A DNA stretch of 64,000 nt, from assembly GCA_964036155.1 (NCBI GenBank), contig OZ038422.1, positions 26,249,201-26,313,200 on the forward strand, written 5' to 3'. How positions within the stretch are numbered: position 1 is the first letter of the stretch; every line of letters begins with the position of its first letter. Made by a program: the position numbers and the translations under genes. Positions 1-17,700 of the stretch are shown here, one piece after another. The notes beneath the pieces were generated by a model. It was not told the DNA's origin. It worked only from the letters and a program-made list of their open reading frames with translations, and did no database searches. This stretch comes from Diploscapter coronatus. Taxonomy: Eukaryota; Nematoda; Chromadorea; Rhabditida; Rhabditidae.

Positions 1-88
1 GTCTTTTTCTTGAAGAGAAGAACGCAGAGATATTTTTGGAAAGTTTATATCGCAAAATCTCTCGCTTTTTTATTGTCAAAAATTTTAG

Positions 89-508
89 GCCTGGTTTGCG
101 GACTTTGCGGTTTGGGAGCGGGATACGCGATTGGAATTGCAGGTTAGAATAATAACATACTTGTAAAAGTGATTGCATTTTTATAGCTTTTGAAAATTTG
201 ACAATATTTCTGAATTTCAGGTGACGCCGGCGTCCGCGCGCTCTCGCAACAGCCCCGCATGTTCGTTGGCATGATTCTGATTCTGATTTTCGCTGAGGTA
301 GAAGAATATCTATCTAAATGGGAAACGGTCGTTGCGCACAAAATTTTTTTATGCGCAACGACATATACCCATCTGAATTAATTCTTCCTTTCAAAATTTC
401 AGTTTTTCTGAATCCTAAAATCTATTTATTCGAACAATGATATATTTTAAATTTCAGGTTCTCGGCCTGTACGGTATGATCGTCGCTCTGATCATGGGTG
501 CCACTTAA
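89..508 (+). CDS. V-ATPase proteolipid subunit c, 3' part (gene starts before window)
   Basis: Only the last three exons are inside the window: 89-142, 221-297 and 458-508 (TAA). They encode the C-terminal half of the 16-kDa proteolipid that forms the proton-carrying c-ring of the vacuolar H+-ATPase in endomembranes. Visible hallmarks are the small-residue helix [19 protein letters not shown] and the last helix, where ILIFAEVLGLYG contains the membrane glutamate that carries the proton. The phases (2, 1, 0) agree, and the exon borders match those of the complete copy at 1272-2201. That copy differs here mainly at RALSQQPRM versus RGTAQQPRL and at the last residues (MGAT versus LGTS). The pair is therefore a tandem duplication, comparable to vha-2/vha-3 of C. 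elegans, although orthology of each copy is not established. Bases 1-88 are intron. Confidence 0.93.
328..362. repeat. perfect 11-bp stem hairpin in V-ATPase intron
   Basis: GTCGTTGCGCA (328-338) is repeated as its reverse complement TGCGCAACGAC (352-362) around a 13-nt AT-rich loop. An outer ATGGG/CCCAT pair (318-322 and 368-372) can extend it. It lies wholly inside the intron 298-457. Confidence 0.8.
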
Positions 509-1050
509 AATTGCGACATTTTTTTCAAAATTGAAATTCTTCCTGTGATTCAAACCGTATTTCATCTATACCCATTCGAAGTCCGGTAGAAATTTTAGAC
601 AAAGAAATTTCTCTGACATTGTCGTGAAATTTTAGGGGATTTTGGTATTTGGCACCAAATGTTAATTAGAATGGTAGCAAAATGGCACCGAATGCCAAAA
701 TCCCAAATTTAGGAACGTTTTACAGTTGTCATGCAAAACCTCTGGGTATCATTTCATCATTCTTCCATGGATTTTATTATTTTAGTCTCTTTCACTTATT
801 TTCATCTTTTGGGATGAAAGATCGAAGATTTTCATCCTCTTTTCTATCTTTCTGGTCTCAGCTTTTAAAGGAATCAAGAATCTATTCGAAGAGAATCTTT
901 TCTTGAAAATCCTATCGACAAACGTACGATAAATTATGAAAAATTAGAAGTTTATTAAAGGGCTTCTAATTTAAAATTTTCAAATTTTATTTTGAAAAGG
1001 CGTTTTCACGCTATCCTGTGAAGGATATACCTGATTTTTTTTTTAGTTTT

Positions 1051-1186
1051 ATGGGCTCACTATAAACTTCAATCAGTTTATATTTCACTCGTTCTGAAAC
1101 TTCACCTACTTGAAAAGAGATCTTTAAAAATGGCTGATGTTTAGAAACAAGTAAAGTTTAAGCTGGCCGAAATTTACAGTGAGCCA
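1051..1186. repeat. short inverted-repeat element (MITE-like) upstream of V-ATPase c gene
   Basis: The left end ATGGGCTCACTATAAA and the right end, read as reverse complement, ATGGCTCACTGTAAA are nearly identical, and about 136 bp separate the outer bases. There is no coding capacity. It sits about 45 bp before the probable 5' acceptor (TTTCAG at 1226-1231) of the next gene, so it may lie in an outron or 5'UTR intron. Confidence 0.5.
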
Positions 1187-1271
1187 TTTTTTCACGTAAT
1201 TCTTGAAAACTAAAAACCTATCGACTTTCAGGTATCGCACCTGAAACTTTTTAAGGAAGAGCCAGGATACA

Positions 1272-2201
1272 ATGTCGTACGATTTGAAAACCGCCGAGGC
1301 CGCCGCCTACTCGCCCTTCTTCGGATATATGGGAGCCGCCTCTGCTCAGGTAGATGAGGGGGTTTCACATAGACGGATATGAAATCTCAGACTTAATAAT
1401 ATGAGACTTGATATGTTCGAATATATAAGCCCAAGATTTGCAAGAGATATATTAGATCTGAGGATATATAATATGTTAATTGCAGATTTTCACCGTCCTG
1501 GGAGCAGCCTATGGAACTGCCAAGTCGGCCGTGGGCATCTGCTCGATGGGTGTGATGAGGCCCGAGCTGATCATGAAGTCCGTTATTCCCGTTATCATGG
1601 CTGGTGAGATGTTTGGATCGTTTTCCTCAAACTCCATGATATTTTCTGTGAACAAAAATAATTATATTTCTTTCAGAACTTTTTAACTTGATGCTATTTC
1701 CTACAGAAGAGAAAAAATTGTAGATTTCTAAAGAACACATTCAGGTATCATCGGTATCTACGGTCTTGTCGTGGCGATGGTATTAAAGGGCAAAGTGACT
1801 GCCGCTTCTGAAGGCTACAACCTGAACAAGGGATTCGCTCATCTGGCTGCCGGACTCACTTGCGGACTTTGCGGTTTGGGTGCTGGATACGCTATTGGAA
1901 TTGTCGGTATGTTTTTTTTTTTAAATCTGAATTTTCAAATATTTTGAAAGAAATTTTAAAACAAAATATATTTAAATAAAAAAAAACACCTTGATACAAA
2001 ATGATGTTTTATTTGAAATTTTTAGGAGACGCCGGCGTTCGTGGTACCGCGCAACAGCCCCGTCTGTTCGTCGGAATGATCCTGATCCTGATTTTCTCTG
2101 AGGTAAAAAATTCTTCTCTTCTGATTGTTCATTTAAATTGAATTTTTCAGGTCTTGGGACTGTACGGAATGATCGTGGCTCTGATTTTGGGTACTTCATA
2201 A
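1272..2201 (+). CDS. V-ATPase proteolipid subunit c (complete)
   Basis: Five exons (1272-1349, 1486-1603, 1745-1906, 2026-2102, 2151-2201) give 161 residues, the usual length for nematode subunit c. The protein begins [21 protein letters not shown] and has four hydrophobic helices. The essential acidic residue is in [19 protein letters not shown]. It forms the rotor ring of the vacuolar proton pump and acidifies lysosomes and other compartments. The start is supported by length and by the MSYD-type N-terminus, and an acceptor TTTCAG lies about 40 nt upstream. The second intron is AT-rich and contains degenerate copies of the GGATATATGAAATC-type motif. The gene lies about 760 bp downstream of its partial paralogue in the same orientation, which is too far for a typical nematode operon. 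Confidence 0.96.
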
Positions 2202-3041
2202 ATCTCCAAAACTTTTCAAAAAAATCCAAAAATTTTCTCTTCTTCTTTTTTGTCCAAATTTTCACCCGATGGTATCCAACTCTTATTCCACATCTTTCAC
2301 TTGACAAAGTACCGTATTTTTTTTTTTTAATTTCAGCCCCTTGTCATTTTTTTTAGAAGTCCATGGGCGTAAAATTAAAAAAAAAAGTACGGTAGGATTT
2401 AAATTATGTCGAATTTTTTGAGCTAAAAGGTAATTTACCAGCGATTTTAGTCATATGTCTTTTATCATTTGCTACCCCTTTGACGCCAGTTTTTCAAATT
2501 ATGACGTCAAAGACGGATATTCCTTTTTATCGATACGCCCTAAACGCCATTTTTTTTAAGAAAAAAGGCGTAGTTTCTCTTTTTATCAGATATTTTATTA
2601 TGCGACAGATTTTGGATAAAGGTTTTATGAAAAAAAAAAAAAAGTTGAAAATCTTAGTGTTTTGAAGTGAATAATGCATGTTTTATTGTAATGTTGTTAG
2701 AAAATCGGGAGATAGATCTCAGAAGATCGCTATTTTCTCGTATTTTTCAGTTTTTCTAGAAATACGTCGAAATCTCGAGCTCAAAGCGGGCTTTTTACGC
2801 TCGAGTTTACGCTTTCCGGGATATTTGCAGATTTTTTTCCGGGACGTCTTTTTCCCCTCCATATTATGACAGTTTCCGGCTATAAAAGCGCGAATTTCAC
2901 TAGGCGAAAGATCGTTTAGGCTAGAAAAATTCAAATCTTTCAAAACTTCAATTTTCGCATTTTTCCGACTTTAATGAAATAGATGCGTTCGAAAAATCAT
3001 TGTTTTAAGTGTGATTTTTTAAAATAAATATGAATTATAGC
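2202..3041. other. intergenic spacer
   Basis: AT-rich spacer between the V-ATPase gene and the next gene. It holds runs of T and a small hairpin near 2542-2581 (AAACGCC against GGCGT, with a T8/A6 core). Nothing coding is supported: the open frames here are short and T/A homopolymer driven. Confidence 0.5.
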
Positions 3042-4495
3042 ATGATCCGACATTTGGCCCTGATTTTGCTCCCGGTTTTCACCGTTTTGACTCTAGCCTC
3101 GGTAACTTTAAGGATTTAATATATCATAATTAATTGAGAGTTTCATATACACTTTTATCTGAGGATTTAGAATATCCCCCCGCCTTGTGGTTTGCCTCCT
3201 TTCGCAAGTAAATTACCTCAAAAGCAGGGTGACGATTTGAGGAAGGTAAACTATTTTTAAAAATGAAAAAGTTGATGTTTTTCCTGTTGGTCCTATTTTA
3301 GATCTGGCAAAACTACACGAACGGAAGCAACTGCACCCAGGAGCAAAAGATGACATTTGATTTGCTCGGTACGTTGACGCCTGAGGAAAGAACGGTGGTT
3401 TTTGGACCTCCTGCCATCCCCGTCGAGGACTCGTTTGATACTGTCCCAATGTTCATCAAGACCATGACGCCAGGTGAGATACTTTTAGATTAACATTCGA
3501 GGCTAAATAAACGCCATTGAAGTTTCGACTTTCGGCTTCAAACCCCCGAATTTTTATCGTGAAGATTAGCCTTTTTGGCTTAAATAAATTTATAATTGGG
3601 CTTCAAAATTTGCAATATTGACTCTAAAGTTTCATGTTTTAGCATTTTGACCATAAATATCGGCTTTCTAGCATTGAAGTTTCATATTTTAACCCATGAA
3701 TGTCAAATATCAAGTCCTAAAGTTGATTAATTTCCAACTTTGAAACTAAATTAGCTTTATTTTTAGACGTCAAAAAGGACTTCGACAAGATCTGGACGGA
3801 CTCCGAGATGAAGGACGAGGACAAGTACAAGAAGCTTGACGAGCTGGCTTCGACCAAGTTCTCCGAGCCCCAGAAGGCCAACTACAAAGTCTGGTTGGAG
3901 GAGGTTGGTTGAAAAATGTCTGTTTTTAACCTTATGAAAAGGCTGATCTTCACCAAATTTGTATCATTTTTCGTTAGATTTTGCTGAAGATCGGTTCTTT
4001 TTTCATAAGCTCATGTGTATTAGAAAAGTTGATCCTCATCATAATTTTCCATGATTATGAAAAGAAAATGCTTAGTATTACTAAATTTCACATTAACCCG
4101 GACTAAAATTCCTAGATATACATGCAATAATTTTGATCATTTCAACGAAGACCAGATTTTTATTTTCATCATGTAAGATCTGGTTTAAAAGTTCAATTTT
4201 CAGGTGAAAAAGGCCAAGAAGACCGTGGACGACCGCATCTCGAAGCTCTCTAAGCAAGCCAAGGACATTTTGAAGCGGCTTATCGAGGTTGGACTTAAAA
4301 TTTTTGATTCCGTCCCCTTTTCTGCAAATCAGATTCAATTTTTAGTCCCGCCCTTTTCTTGACAAAGTCCGACTAAAATTTAACACTCTGCGCCTATTTC
4401 GTCAAAGCCAAAGTTTTTAGGTCCGAGCTCAGGAGCAGAAGATTATGGCTGAAATCACACCTGCCTTGGACGTCGAACTTCAGGGACTTATCTGA
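3042..4495 (+). CDS. small secreted helical protein, SXP/RAL-2 (DUF148)-like
   Basis: Six exons (3042-3101, 3171-3245, 3302-3473, 3767-3903, 4204-4287, 4421-4495) with matching phases give 200 residues. The N-terminus MIRHLALILLPVFTVLTLAS is a signal peptide, so the product is secreted. An in-frame ATG four codons upstream (3030) is an alternative start. The rest is hydrophilic and helical. The stretch DFDKIWTDSEMKDEDKYKKLDELA followed by a Lys-rich helix resembles the SXP/RAL-2 pattern (F..I..n..L...E....L..LA), a nematode-restricted family of secreted proteins of unclear function. An NYTNGSNCT segment has two N-glycosylation sequons and the only mature Cys besides one near the N-terminus. 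AATAAA follows the stop at about 4591. The gene model is solid; the family call is a guess from pattern. Confidence 0.75.
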
Positions 4496-9675
<5,180 letters not shown>

Positions 9676-9754
9676 TAGCTTTGCCTTAATTACTTTAAAC
9701 ATCGATATAATAAAGACGTGCGACTGAAGTGTTTCATTTTTATTGACTTAAATA

Positions 9755-11397
9755 TCACTCAATCTCAGACATATCAATAGGTAAATTAGAAATTTGAGAT
9801 AGGAGTAATTGAGAAATCGAAAATACACTTGGCTTAGGATACTTTTCGTTAAAATACCTTAAAATTGTGTCTTTGGGGGGCTTACTTAGCAAACTAGAAT
9901 AGTCCAAGTTATGACGGTTCTGCCAAATATTACAAATCAAAGAAATTAAAGCATCTGGGTTATTTGAGTTAAGATGAACCGTGCAGTAGTTTTGCAACCA
10001 CTGAGCATAAATCATAAAAAGGGGCGGGGCGAAGGATAAAGGCTGGTATACGGTACCTAGAATTCGCATAATGTAAACACTCAAATTTGAAATTTACCTA
10101 TTCTACAGAGCAACAAACAAATGCATAGTCTAGTTTGCTCTGAATCCAAAGTCACGGAAAATTGAATTTTTGCCTAAAAGTTAACATTATCTTTAGGAAA
10201 AAATTTAAAAAAATACCGAAATTTCACGAAGTTTTTTATCATTCGAGGTCATTAGCGCCAACGAATAAAATAATTGGGAATATTCCCTAAATTGAAATAT
10301 TTCGAGAAAAATGGTAATTAAAAATTACAATATCAGTTTGCGTCGATCTTCAATAGAAACGAATGTAAGCATGATTGAATTTTCCACATTTCCAATGGCT
10401 TCTTTGAATATTGCTTCGTCTAAAAGATCAATATTCTTTTTGGAGAAATCAATAAACCTACAGTAATCCTCCTGAAATTTCCTGATTCGTCTTCGTCGTG
10501 GCACGAATTCTGAAGTTCTCAACCACCACGATTCGATTTGGCGTTCCGATTCAGAGTTTTTTCTCTGACGTCGTGGGCCCCTTTCTTTTTGCACAGCTAA
10601 AATACATTTATTTTAATGAAATCTTAACTTTAAACCTTGAGAGTTCATGTTTAAGCTCAAGCACTTCTGAAGTCTACAGGCTGGGCACCAATTTCTTCGA
10701 GCCTTATCGATAACGCAGTTGTTTTGACCGGCTTAAATATAATATTTTTATTTTGAAATGTTTAAACTTTCATAAGACTAAATCTTTTAAATTAAATCTA
10801 TAAAGATTTCATATTACATAATTTTTATACGGCATCCCCTTTAAATAAAATCTTACATTACAAAATATAAAAATGCATCTTTAACATAAATTTTATTAGA
10901 ATAAGAAGTCCTTTTAAAATAAACTGAGACTGCACAATGTCATATTCATTAGCAATAGGAAACAACGTCATTAACTCGTGCACTCTTTTTGCAGAACATT
11001 AAAATAGCATCAATGCACCATAAATTTTTCTGTTAATGAAAAGATAATCAAATATTTTAAAAGTTAAAGTTGAAAAAAATTTCCCAAGATTACGGCTATC
11101 GATTTTTTCCCTTTTCTCACACCTCATGTGCTCTGGTTTTACTTGTAGTAACTGTTATTGGACATTAGGCAGTGATGAGAAATTTCTAATAAGTTTAAAT
11201 TAAAACTTACAAATGCACGAATAAATGATGTTTCTTCTAACGGATCTTTTAAAGAAACACGAACAGCCATCACAGGCCCAAATACCGTAATGTCGACCAT
11301 ATGACTTATCTCCACAAACCTCACAGGGTACGGTAGCTTGGTGAACCCTACCTGAAGTGGAAATATTATAATTTATACCGAAAGGTAAGTTACCCAT
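9755..11397 (-). CDS. nuclear hormone receptor, NR2E-like
   Basis: Six exons on the minus strand (11397-11211, 10731-10636, 10596-10329, 10286-10217, 10173-10098, 10056-9755) are in phase and give 332 residues. The DNA-binding domain (about residues 25-90) has both zinc fingers: [28 protein letters not shown], then a second finger with CVIDKARRN and CPACRLQKC. It is followed by VQKERGPRR, typical of the NR2E branch (tailless, PNR/FAX-1, HR83). The ligand-binding part keeps RRKLILEYSQLF, matching the helix 4-5 region. The P-box CDGCS differs from tailless (CEGCK) and from PNR/FAX-1 as I recall it (CNGCS), pointing to the HR83/NHR-239 type, but this rests on memory. The acceptor before exon 2 reads TTTAAG. 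The true start may be downstream, since a possible acceptor TTCAG lies within the called first exon, or in an unseen upstream exon. Confidence 0.88.
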
Positions 11398-14300
11398 TTC
11401 AGAATAGGAATAAGAAGGATACCTATACTCTGAACCTGGACATACCTATATATGAGGTTTGTTAGGGCTAGAATTTTTCGCATATACAATGAATTTTTGA
11501 TCAACATCTAAAGTTACAAGTCTTACGATTAGATATTAGCATATTTCCTTGCAAAGTGGTTATTAAACTGAAACATGATATTTCGATACAAAAATCAAAT
11601 AATAACGCCTTCTTTTTGCATATACTTTTTCATTCAAAATTAACTTTTGAAGAGCATTTTTTTAATCCGAAGAGCGCATTAAAATCTACAGAAACTTTAT
11701 TTACTTTTTATCTTTCCATAAATATTTATTTTTATTTCAATTATTAGTTGCCTAGAAATAATTAGCTTCTATTTATATCCTTCAAGCCCATATCTTGTCT
11801 TTTTTCTTTCTCTCCCTTTCTTTCTCTTTTCTAACTCTATTATTTTCATTCTCACTCTCTTCCTCCTCTACGTCTCTGCCACTTTTCTCTTCTATTTTGC
11901 TTGAGGCGCATTTCGATTTTCCGTGATGAGTGACGTAGGAGCGGAAAAATCCTAGCTCTCCAATTTTTGTCATTTTTATTCTAATTTTTCCTGAATTTTT
12001 ACTTTTCGAATAAAAAACTTCGATCAATATATGATATTTTGGAAAAATCGTTTTCCTATTTTCCATGATTTTAAGCACTTTTTTTTTATAAATGTTTCTT
12101 GAATTTTTAGCTAATACTGAAAATGATGAAAAACAATATGATTTTGTTAAAAATTTTTGTTATTTTAAGAATTTAGAAACTTTTAGTCCTAGGAAAATTT
12201 TTGAGAGAAAGCGAAATCTCGGAAAGTTTATTCGATTAGTAGGTCAATCTGAAGCGGGAAGCGCGCTTGTAGAAAATAAGGCACCTTTGAAATATCAAGC
12301 CTTTTTAAGAGAGCTTAGAGAAACGGAAATTTCACTAACAAACACTTTTTTATAATGGGATTAACGCTTTTTTATGATGAAGACCAGCCTATTTCCTTTA
12401 AAAATGCCATTATTTTTCATTGTTTTCAATGAAAAGTATATTTTTCTTCGAAGTCACCTGTACCTGCAACATTTTCCAATTTCCTACTTTATAGTCATTT
12501 TTCATCTGGGGCGCAACGTCTCGTGAGACGTTTTTCATTGCGCCTCTTTTTGATAAATCCCTCGGTTTCAAAATCCGGCTTATATTGATTATCCCCTTTG
12601 TCTACGTAGATGCGAATTCTTATCAATGAAATCTCTGGGTAAATCTGGATCTTGTATGTCCAGCTTTCTTATAAAAATGCATACACATTGAAGCTTAAAA
12701 TAGAAGTCCACGGACTTTAATTTTTCATCGTTTATCAACTCTTCCAAAGGTGATCTTCATTTCTAAAACATCTACTATAAATTTGAAGATATTAGTAATT
12801 ATATATATATATATAACTCCCTAAATATATCCTTTTAATATATTTGAACTCAAGATGATCATATATGGTTCTTCCAACCCCACTCTTGAAATTGCTAATG
12901 AAAGGCCAGCGCGCTTCAATTAGAATAATCCCACATGCAATCTGCTCATGGCAGCACTAATCCCCAGGGTATTCTAATTAGAATTGGAATTGACATACTC
13001 ATATATATGGAAATATGTTGACCTTCATTTTAAAACTCCTTATATGATCCTTTTTAAAAGAGATCCAAAAATTTTCTATAAGAGATCAATTTTAAGAAAA
13101 AACCTTCTTATCATTAACATCGATATTGACAGATATTTGCAAACAATCCCTATGTTTTGGATAAGTACGTCGTCTTCTTTTCCCCTCTCCTACTTATCCT
13201 CGCTCTCTCGCCACTCAAAGCCATTTGCACGTTTGTCTCTCCACGTCGACCACTTGTCTCCAATCTGCCAAAGTCCTCTAATGCTAATGTGCTCTATAAA
13301 GAATCTGCTCAAATGCTAATATTCAATTAGCGGCGAAGATCATATTTCGTTCTATGATTAAGTATAGGGTTTAAAACGCATCTTAGATACGACTATTTTG
13401 TATTTGAGTCTAATTTTATTTAATATTCTTCTTCGCGCTATAACTGGGTATAGGCATAGAAAGACGTCTCAGACACGACGTTTTGTATCTGAACTGCATT
13501 CAATATCTAGGCATAGAACTCTAAAACGTTTCACATACAACACCTCGAATATGAGATTCATTCTATGTTTACGTATAGGCTCAGAAATCCATGTCATATG
13601 CGTCACTTCATACACGAACTAGAATTTCCACGCTCACGCGCAAGATGTGTGTATCTTAAGTCGGATGCGAATTTACGGACACAAAAACATGACGGAAATG
13701 CAATGTTTTGCCGTGGGGTGTTTCATATTTTTCGCGGGAGAAATAGTTCTATTTTCTTCGAGAAGACAGAGAAAAGGACCAATATTTGCTTGCCGCGCTC
13801 ATATTTTTCTATTCTCTCTTCTCCTTTCTAATCCGTTTTTCTGCCTCCGGTCATTTTGATCCGGATCCCGCGATTTTCTTTTATCTTTTATCAGAAGACA
13901 ATTTAAATCTCTGGAATTCCAAAGATAAAGTGTGCTCTTATATTTGATTTCAAACAAATTCCTGCATTTTTGTGTTCTAAAATATCTATTTTTAAATGTC
14001 GAAAGAATTATCAAAAGTGGAAAGTGAATGTTTCAAATCTTTAAATTGAACCCTAGAATTTTCCTATGAGTTAAAAGAAAACATGGTTTTCTCAAGTCCA
14101 CAAAACTTTATGACGCATGCATCAATTATGCTCTAGATAGCTAAGTCGAGTAGAATGCGATCTATCTCGGATATATGAAATCCACCGGCCTTGATATCCA
14201 CTTTTTATCTTCATGGAACATCCTCATATTCTTCTTTTCTCTTTCTTTCTCTCACTCTCCTTCGTTCTTTTTATTTCTTTCTTTCTTTCTCTCCCTCTCG

Positions 14301-14794
14301 CTTCTAACTCATTGCCTCTCTGACCTCAATGTTCCTTATAGATACCTCTCATCCAATTTGATTTCCTTTCAACCCATTTCAATTTCTATTTAATTTTTGC
14401 AAATTGTGACGCGGTTTCATTCCGATTGATTTCAACACTAATTGCAAGGCAATCTAACTTGATTATTGGGCATCACAATTCCTGTTTTGGCCTGTGACAC
14501 CCTATTTCAGAATTGAAAGGGGCGATTTCTTATTGAAATCTTTCTCCCTTTCTCGCTCTTTTACACTTTGGAGTCTTTCTTTTTCACCCCTTTTTCAAGT
14601 TCTTCTTCAAACTTAGGTGCGATTTTCGTACTTGAGAAAGTGGTTTGCTTGAAAATCTTTATTGACTTTATTCGAAATCGGAACGTTTGATCCCTCCTTG
14701 ATGTCGATTTTGCCATTTTTATCGTTAAAAATTGGTAAAATTAGTCAAAATCGTCCTAAATTTTACACTTTCAGCCCATGCTCTGCGAAATTCG
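11398..14794. other. intergenic region between divergent NR2E receptor and M8 protease
   Basis: About 3.4 kb between two genes transcribed away from each other, so it probably carries both promoters. It holds pyrimidine-rich blocks (11795-11890, 14215-14320), an AT dinucleotide run (12800-12815) and a hairpin (12510-12544). The 87-codon open frame at 12092-12355 starts with ATG but has no signal peptide, motif or splice partner that I can support. Confidence 0.5.
12510..12544. repeat. nested hairpin
   Basis: ACGTCTC-GT-GAGACGT forms a 7-bp stem with a 2-nt centre. It is enclosed by GGCGCAA (12510-12516) and TTGCGCC (12538-12544), another inverted pair. It shares the word GCGCAACG with the hairpin at 328-362, suggesting related repeat remnants. 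Confidence 0.6.
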
Positions 14795-17700
14795 ATGATA
14801 CCACGGATATCGCAGCTTGTAACAACAATATTGCTGCGTTACTTCATTATACTATGCATTTTCTTGCCGGACTACAGTAACACCCTGCCATGCACTTACA
14901 AGGTAAAGATCGTTAAAACGCTGCTTTTTATTCCCAGTTCCTGTATTTGTACTGTTCTCCTAGAGTAACAACAATACCTTACTCGCAAACATATAATAGG
15001 CCATATTTGGAAGGAAGGCGACTTATTCACCTTCTCTACTGAAGAGTCCGTTAAGGCGATAAATAGGAGCATAAATAGAAGGAATAGGGTCCAAATGTGA
15101 TGATCAAATATCGAAAAAGCTGGAATTCTATAGGGGAAAATGATCTTCGTCATCAAAATCTCATTTCTAAAAATAAAATAGGCTGAAATAAGTACATTTA
15201 AAAAATTGATCCTCGTCAAAATTCTCGTTTCTAAATATGGAAAACCCTTAGATTCGCAAGAAAATAGCCGATCTTCATTGAAAAATTCTGTCTTCAGAGT
15301 CCCAGAGTCGAGGATATTTTATTCGAAGTACCTATTGAAACTGAATCCATCGACTTCAAGAGAAAGAAGAGATCTAAAAATTCTGATGCATTAGAGGATA
15401 GCTCAGTTGGTTACGAACCTCTAAGAATTCATCTTCATTACGACGAAAGTGTGCAGGCTCTAGAACCGGATAAGCAAAGCTTCATCAATGTAAATTTTTA
15501 CAATTTCATTAAAAATATTAAATTCTATCAATCAAAATCCTCGTTTTGTTTTTCTTGGAAGAAATCTAGGTTTTAATTTAGGGAACATTATTACCTGAAG
15601 CTGCCGGATACTGGGAGAATGTATTGAGGGTCAGGAGGACCAAAACTCCAATTAAACTTAGGAGGTATCATATTTTAATAGAATATGCCAATTCTTAAAA
15701 TTAAGGAAGTGCGTATCGTCATATTATTATCATCGGGCCGGACATAAGAACGTGGCCTGTGATCAGGGCTGTCGAGAAAAGACCACGTGTGGCGATGCCG
15801 TAGTTCCTAGTGATCATCTTCTTGAATGCTCTTACTGTACGAAGCCTGACGAATGCTACCAAACGGGTCAAGCGGGACACGGCGTTTCTGAAGCGGATTT
15901 TGTTTTGTAAAAATTTTTATCTGCCTAAGAATAGGTCATTAAAAATGCCGTTTCAGATACGTCACTGCAATCCCGACGAAACGTTGTGATGGACAAGATA
16001 CTCTGGCATATGCCGCACATTGCCAGCAGGAAGCAGAACTTGATCGGTATGACGTCACTTTTAAATTTACGATGATATTTACATCGCAAATTTAGACCGA
16101 TAGCAGGTCATGTGAATCTTTGCCCAGCAGCGTTATCAACGCATCGCCATGATTTGGAAATCGTAGTTTCTACCGTCAAGTAATTTTAACCCATCTCAAA
16201 TTCTCTCATTGTTTATTTTAGACACGAAATGCTCCACGCACTTGGTTTTTCCGTAGGTCTATACGCGTTTTTCCGCGACGAAAACGGGAAACCACGCACC
16301 AAAAGGTTTGGAATAATTCGTAATTTCAAAAAAGTAGAATTTCCAGGAACCACTACGGAAAACCGACCTCTCTAAATAAAGAATTGGGCTATTACGATTG
16401 GGATCGAAAGACGATAGATACGATTTTGAGGGAAGATTGGTGGACTGGAGAGGGAACGGTGAGATTGGGAGCTTTTTCTCAAATTTTTTCAATCTTGGGA
16501 GCATTTTATTTCCAGTTTCAAGAACTTTGCAAATATTCTATTCCAGTTTTTTTTTTTAATTTATAATTTTGCCAGCATTTTAGGTAATCCACCCCGTGCA
16601 TATGATGGTGACTCCAAGAGTTCGGGAGGAGGTTCGGAAACATTTTGGTTGCGATAAACTAGAAGGAGCCGAATTGGAGAACCAAGGGGGCGATGGCACG
16701 AGTCTAACGCATTTTGAGAAGAGACTGTTTGAGGTATGAAAAAGAATATTTTATTTCTTTAAAAAAAAAACAGTTTAAATTTTAGAACGAAGCTATGACA
16801 GGCACCCACACCCAAAACCCTGTCTACTCTAGGATCACTTTAGGTATATTTCGAACACAAGTTCCTCTGAAAGAGATTAAAAGTTCCCCATTTTCAGCGT
16901 TATTAGAAGATTCCGGTTGGTACAAGCCTAACTATGAGATGGCTGAAGAACTACACTGGGGCAAGAATTTGGGATGCGATTTCGCGATGAAAAGTTGCGG
17001 AGAGTGGATCAAAACGCGGAAGGAAATGTAAGAAGTGTAAATTTGTCCCAAAATTATTCCCAATTTTCAGACAACAAGATCCATACCCATTTTGCTCAGA
17101 GATTAAGCATGATGGACAGAAATCTTTGGCGGTTACCAGGTAAATTCTAAAAAATCGATATTTTTAGAGGTTTTTTTAATCAATTAAATTTTAGATGCAC
17201 CGCCCAAAGGGACTCCTTAGCCCTATGCAATTTGGTGCCTTACAAGAAAGAGTTGCCCTCGCAATTTCGGAACTTCGACGAATTACCCGGAGTGGGCCAG
17301 GGAGGCACGAAATATTATGGAGGCTCAGTCGAATTGGCCGATTTTTGCCCGTATATTCAGGTAGAGAAATTTTATTTGGTTTAGACAAGTTAATCCTCTC
17401 ATTAAATTTAAAGTAGAAAAATGATTTTAACGACGATACTTTATTCTTAAACTTGAGAAAAAGCTGACCTTCATCAAATGTACTATGCAAATTTTAGGAA
17501 TTCGAATGGCGTTTGATAAATTCGAAAGAACGTCGTGATTCCCGATGTGAACTAGAGGGAAATAACCGGGAAGGAGAGGATATTTTGGAGGTTTTCCGTT
17601 AAATTAAAAAAGGCTCACAATCAGATTTAAAATTTTAGGTATACGGCCCCTCCTCTAAATGTTTCGATTTCGCCGAGCCTTGGAAGGAAAGAAAATGTGG

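Noticed and set aside
12092..12355. 87-codon ATG open frame on the plus strand
   Set aside because: Single exon, flanked by T and A runs, without signal peptide, domain or splice sites linking it to other exons.
15390..15425. tRNA-like string with TAGCTCAGTTGGTTA (D-arm look-alike)
   Set aside because: It lies in a coding exon of the M8 protease (residues [12 protein letters not shown]), and no anticodon arm, T-arm or acceptor pairing follows.
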